From Bradyrhizobium guangzhouense (GTDB lineage Bacteria > Pseudomonadota > Alphaproteobacteria > Rhizobiales > Xanthobacteraceae), in the NCBI RefSeq assembly GCF_004114955.1, contig NZ_CP030053.1, positions 2,418,001 to 2,482,000 on the forward strand: a stretch of DNA of 64,000 nucleotides, in the 5' to 3' direction. The notes under the pieces were generated by a model. It was given only the letters and a program-made list of their open reading frames with translations. It had not been told where the DNA came from and searched no databases. Below, one piece after another: positions 61,282-64,000 of this stretch. A program made the position numbers and the translations under genes. The stretch's first letter is position 1, and every line of letters starts with the position of its first letter.

Positions 61282-62276
61282 GAGCGGGAGAACCGCCGCA
61301 GCACGAAGGCGATCGCGATCGCGGCCGCCAGCAGCGCGATCAGCGTGACCGTCACCGAGCCTGACCGGACCGTGACCAGCGCAAGGGCCGCCAGCACGAG
61401 GTTGAGCACAAAGACTTCGCCGACGACGCGCGGAACCGAAAAACCGTTGTCGGTGGCGCGCTGGTAGAAATGCGACCGGTGCGCCGACCAGAACTGCTCG
61501 CGGCGCGCGATCCGGCGGAACAGCGTAATGGTGGAATCCGCGAGGTAATACGCCGGCAGCAGCAGCGCCGCGGCGGGTTGCCCGCGCCAGGCGAGCTCCA
61601 GCAGGCACCAGCCGAGCAGAAGGCCGATCGGGAGGCTGCCGACATCGCCCAAGAACACCTTCGCAACCGGCTTGTTGAACGGCGCAAAGCCGAGCATGGC
61701 GCCGCACAGGGCGGTGGCGATCAGCACCGCCGGCCAGGACAGATCGCCAAGCAGGCCCAGCAGCAGCAGCGCTGCGCTGACGGGCACCACCTCCGCCACC
61801 GTCATCAGGTCGAGCCCGTCCATGAAGTTGACGAGATTCACGAACCAGACACCGGCGAGCAGGACGAGCCCGCGCTCCAAAGCGAGCGGCAGCGCCGGCA
61901 CGATGCGTGCGGTTTCGGGCGCGGTGAACACCACGGCGCCGACGCAGGTCGCCTGCAGCACGAGCCGTACCAGCACCGGCAGGGACACGATGTCGTCCGC
62001 GAAGCCGACCAGCGCGATCACGATGGTCGCAATCACCAGCGCGGGCGGGATCGCAATGTTCGCCCACGCCGCCCAGGCGGACGCGACGAGCAGCGTTGCC
62101 GCGATCACCGCGATGCCCGCACCTTGCGGGGTCGGAATGCGGTGCGAGGAGCGCGCGTTCGGCCGCGCCAGCGCATAGCGCTGGAGCAGGGGGCGGCTGG
62201 TCCAGGTGATCAGCGCCGAGATCAGCGCGGCGATCGCAATGGCGAGCAGCGAGGCCACGATGGTGGGCGCGCTCAC
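61269..62276 (-). CDS. Undecaprenyl-phosphate N-acetylaminosugar-1-phosphate transferase (WbpL/WreU/WecA family)
   Basis: 335 residues from GTG 62276. About ten helices are interrupted by family motifs: 'VGFADDIVSLPVLVRL' (D-D), 'FVNLVNFMDGLDLMTVAEVV' (N-x2-N-x2-DG), 'AKVFLGDVGSLPIGLLLG' (F-GD-GS) and 'SAHRSHFYQRATDNG' (H-x-S-H late loop). It transfers a sugar-1-phosphate to undecaprenyl phosphate to start O-unit synthesis. In Rhizobium etli the relative WreU uses QuiNAc. The GTG overlaps the stop of the flippase-like gene by 4 bases. Confidence 0.85.
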   Translation of the reverse strand: MSAPTIVASLLAIAIAALISALITWTSRPLLQRYALARPNARSSHRIPTPQGAGIAVIAATLLVASAWAAWANIAIPPALVIATIVIALVGFADDIVSLPVLVRLVLQATCVGAVVFTAPETARIVPALPLALERGLVLLAGVWFVNLVNFMDGLDLMTVAEVVPVSAALLLLGLLGDLSWPAVLIATALCGAMLGFAPFNKPVAKVFLGDVGSLPIGLLLGWCLLELAWRGQPAAALLLPAYYLADSTITLFRRIARREQFWSAHRSHFYQRATDNGFSVPRVVGEVFVLNLVLAALALVTVRSGSVTVTLIALLAAAIAIAFVLRRFSRSQAS

Positions 62277-63232
62277 TCCCGGACCCCGAGATGCGCCGAG
62301 CCCTGCGCGGCTTTCTCCGCGCTGAGGATCCAGACCAGGCCGCCGACGGCGCCGACGATGAAGAAGACCGCGCCGAACAGCAATGAGACGTTGACGCCTT
62401 CGTTGGCGGCAAGTCCGGCGAAGCCGAAGGCCAGCCCCATGGTGGCCTCGCGCACGCCCCAGCCGGCGATCGAGATCGGCATCAGGGTGATCAGCATCAC
62501 CGGCGGCACCAGCAGGAAGACCTGCGCGAAGCTGACGGGTGCTGCGATCGACTGCACCACGCACCAGGCGATGACGGCAGTGAGCACGTGAACGAGCAGC
62601 GACAGGATCGCCACCCTCGGCCCGCGCGCCGCGTTGAAGATGACGCGATTGGCAATGACGGCACAGGCGTGGAGGTGATGGGTCGCCCACCAGGTCTTCA
62701 GCCACGACCATCGCAGCGCGCCGAAGATCAGGAAGCCGATGCCGCCGGCGAGCGCGGCGAAATCGACCAGCAACAGCGCCGAGCGTCCGTGCGGGTCGGT
62801 GATCAGTTGATAACTCCAGGGCAGGCTCGCGACGATGAGGATCGCCAGCGCGATCAGGCCGATGGCGCGATCGACGAAGATCGAATAGGTCGCCGCGCGC
62901 CATCCGGCGCCGGCACGCGCGACCAGCCACAGCCGCACCGCGTCGCCGCCGATTGCGGACGGCAGGGTCTGGTTGAAGAACGAGCCGATCACGTTGTAGC
63001 GCATGGCGCGGGCGAGCTCGAGCGGCGCGCCGCATGCGGCGCTGACATCGCGCCAGCGCAGCACGCCAACGAAGATCTGCAGGAATGTCACCGCGATCGC
63101 CAGGCCGATCCAGAGCAGGCTGGACACGGTGAAGCGCGAGAACAGCTCGGTCAGGTCGACCTTGCGCAATGCCAGATAGAGCAGTGCCGCGGAGATCAGG
63201 ATTTTGGCCGTCGACAGCAGGATTCGGCGCAT
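62273..63232 (-). CDS. Flippase-like membrane protein (UPF0104 / LPG-synthase TM family)
   Basis: 319 residues from ATG 63232 (MRRILLSTAKILISAALLYL); an in-frame codon at 63352 would add 40 residues without a membrane character. Six to eight helices, with 'RWRDVSAACGAPLELARAMR' and 'YNVIGSFFNQTLPSAIGGDA' marking the family of AglD/MprF N-terminal-like membrane proteins. Members are often found in polysaccharide clusters and may help lipid or lipid-sugar flipping. Translationally coupled to the WbpL-like gene. Function is inferred. Confidence 0.72.
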   Translation of the reverse strand: MRRILLSTAKILISAALLYLALRKVDLTELFSRFTVSSLLWIGLAIAVTFLQIFVGVLRWRDVSAACGAPLELARAMRYNVIGSFFNQTLPSAIGGDAVRLWLVARAGAGWRAATYSIFVDRAIGLIALAILIVASLPWSYQLITDPHGRSALLLVDFAALAGGIGFLIFGALRWSWLKTWWATHHLHACAVIANRVIFNAARGPRVAILSLLVHVLTAVIAWCVVQSIAAPVSFAQVFLLVPPVMLITLMPISIAGWGVREATMGLAFGFAGLAANEGVNVSLLFGAVFFIVGAVGGLVWILSAEKAAQGSAHLGVRE

Positions 63233-63498
63233 CTCGCCCGCATGAACAGGGTTGGCGAAGGTTGAGGTTACCCGACGCCAGGCGCCGAATTCGGCCGCTT
63301 TGGTATGGTTTTGGCGCCGATCTTGCAATAGCTCTGTTGAGCTCTCTTGCAACGGCCCTCGAGCGCCTGTGGGGGCTCTTTACCGTTAAAGTCGCTGGCT
63401 ATTGCGGCCCCCGCGGGGGGGCGTCTAAAGAGGCTGACATTGCCAGTGTGGCGAAGCATGTCCTCGGCTTTGCCTCAGGATTTTGCCTTGGGAACAGG

Positions 63499-64000
63499 AT
63501 GACGGATCAGGCGATTTTGGTCACGGGAGCCGCCGGCTTCATCGGCTTTCACGTCGCCCGGCAGCTGCGGGCCGAGGGCAGGCCCGTCGTCGGGCTCGAT
63601 AATCTCAACACCTATTATGATCCGGCGCTGAAGCAGGCGCGGCTGGCGCTGTTGCAGGGCCAATCCGGTTTCTCCTTCGTGCAGGCCGATCTTGCCGATC
63701 GCGAGGCGATCGCGGCGCTGTTTGCGCAACACCGATTTGCCAAAGTCGTGCATCTGGCGGCCCAGGCCGGCGTCCGCTACTCGATCGACCAGCCCCACAG
63801 TTACGTCGATTCCAATCTCCAGGGCTTTCTCAACGTGCTGGAGGGCTGTCGAAACAACGGATGTCGTCATCTTGTCTACGCTTCGTCATCCTCCGTTTAC
63901 GGCGCGAACACGAAACGGCCGTTTTCCGTGCAGGACCGGACCGATCATCCAGTGAGCTTCTATGCTGCGACCAAGAAGGCGAACGAGGTGATGGCGCAGT
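63499..64000 (+). CDS. UDP-glucuronate 4-epimerase-like protein, N-terminal part
   Basis: The first 167 residues of an extended SDR that continues beyond the window. 'ILVTGAAGFIGFHVARQLRA' is the NAD site, 'VVGLDNLNTYYDPALKQARL' (N-Y-Y-D) is typical of UDP-GlcA 4-epimerases such as LspL, and 'VVHLAAQAGVRYSIDQPHSY' and 'VYASSSSVYG' complete the core with Tyr at 'FYAATKKANE'. It forms UDP-galacturonate, common in rhizobial LPS. Divergent from the flippase-like gene over about 266 bases, which contain a GC-rich hairpin but no gene. Confidence 0.82.
   Translation, partial: MTDQAILVTGAAGFIGFHVARQLRAEGRPVVGLDNLNTYYDPALKQARLALLQGQSGFSFVQADLADREAIAALFAQHRFAKVVHLAAQAGVRYSIDQPHSYVDSNLQGFLNVLEGCRNNGCRHLVYASSSSVYGANTKRPFSVQDRTDHPVSFYAATKKANEVMAQ

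Noticed and set aside
63403..63424. GC-rich hairpin (CCCCCGC-GGGGGG) as a terminator
   Set aside because: No T run follows on either strand and it lies in a divergent promoter region.

Overview
The window looks like a chromosomal piece of a high-GC alphaproteobacterium of the Bradyrhizobium / Rhodopseudomonas type. The evidence is the codon use, a rhizobial-type LpcC glycosyltransferase, two Liv-type ABC transport operons, a PilZ protein of rhizobial style, a CtrA-type TTAA-N7-TTAA(C) box, and several families of short palindromic intergenic repeats. I see no rRNA, tRNA, CRISPR array, phage or insertion sequence. The only decayed genes seen are a HigBA-like toxin-antitoxin remnant near 51.9 kb.

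Layout. (1) 1-12.1 kb is a surface-polysaccharide cluster: a glycosyltransferase-like fragment, dTDP-glucose dehydratase (rfbB), two tandem paralogous polytopic membrane proteins (putative Wzy-type polymerases), a Wzz-like chain-length protein, a three-gene WbpB/WbpD/WbpE module for a diacetamido-uronic acid sugar nucleotide, a WbuB-like glycosyltransferase, gmhB, and gmd-fcl for GDP-L-fucose. (2) 12.1-14.6 kb holds a PaaK-like acyl-CoA ligase divergent from an AGE-family sugar epimerase. (3) 14.6-21.7 kb is a minus-strand Liv-type ABC operon with a built-in acyl-CoA synthetase, divergent from a Crp-like regulator. (4) 22.7-26.3 kb has an MFS exporter, a HemD-like protein, purU and a small lipoprotein. 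(5) 26.3-31.5 kb is a second, complete Liv operon behind a promoter/operator palindrome. (6) 31.6-39.0 kb groups methionine-cycle genes (MetE-core methyltransferase, metK, ahcY) around a secreted TPR-metacaspase and a divergent methyltransferase of unknown target. (7) 39.1-46.9 kb is mixed metabolism: NTF2-like proteins, a Baeyer-Villiger monooxygenase, YbfB-like MFS, SDR plus LysR, a small ORF behind a CtrA box, an LpxO-like lipid A hydroxylase, and an FAH-family hydrolase. (8) 46.9-64 kb returns to the envelope: an MsbA-like exporter, galE, lpcC, a heptosyltransferase, hldD, hldE, an O-antigen ligase, a WbpM-like dehydratase, a second WbuB-like glycosyltransferase, a WbpV/WreQ-like reductase, a WbpL/WreU-like phosphosugar transferase, a flippase-like membrane protein, and a partial UDP-glucuronate epimerase.

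How it fits together. Regions 1 and 8 together could supply much of an LPS pathway: ADP-heptose and core assembly (gmhB, hldE, hldD, heptosyltransferase, lpcC), O-unit initiation on undecaprenyl phosphate (dehydratase, reductase, WbpL-like transferase), nucleotide sugars (rhamnose branch, fucose, diNAc-uronic acid, galactose), polymerisation and length control, ligation, lipid A export and lipid A hydroxylation. They are separated by about 35 kb of uptake and metabolic genes. The two Liv operons probably import different substrates; the one with an acyl-CoA synthetase is likely to take up a carboxylic acid that is activated on entry. All function calls rest on motif recognition by eye; no database search was possible.
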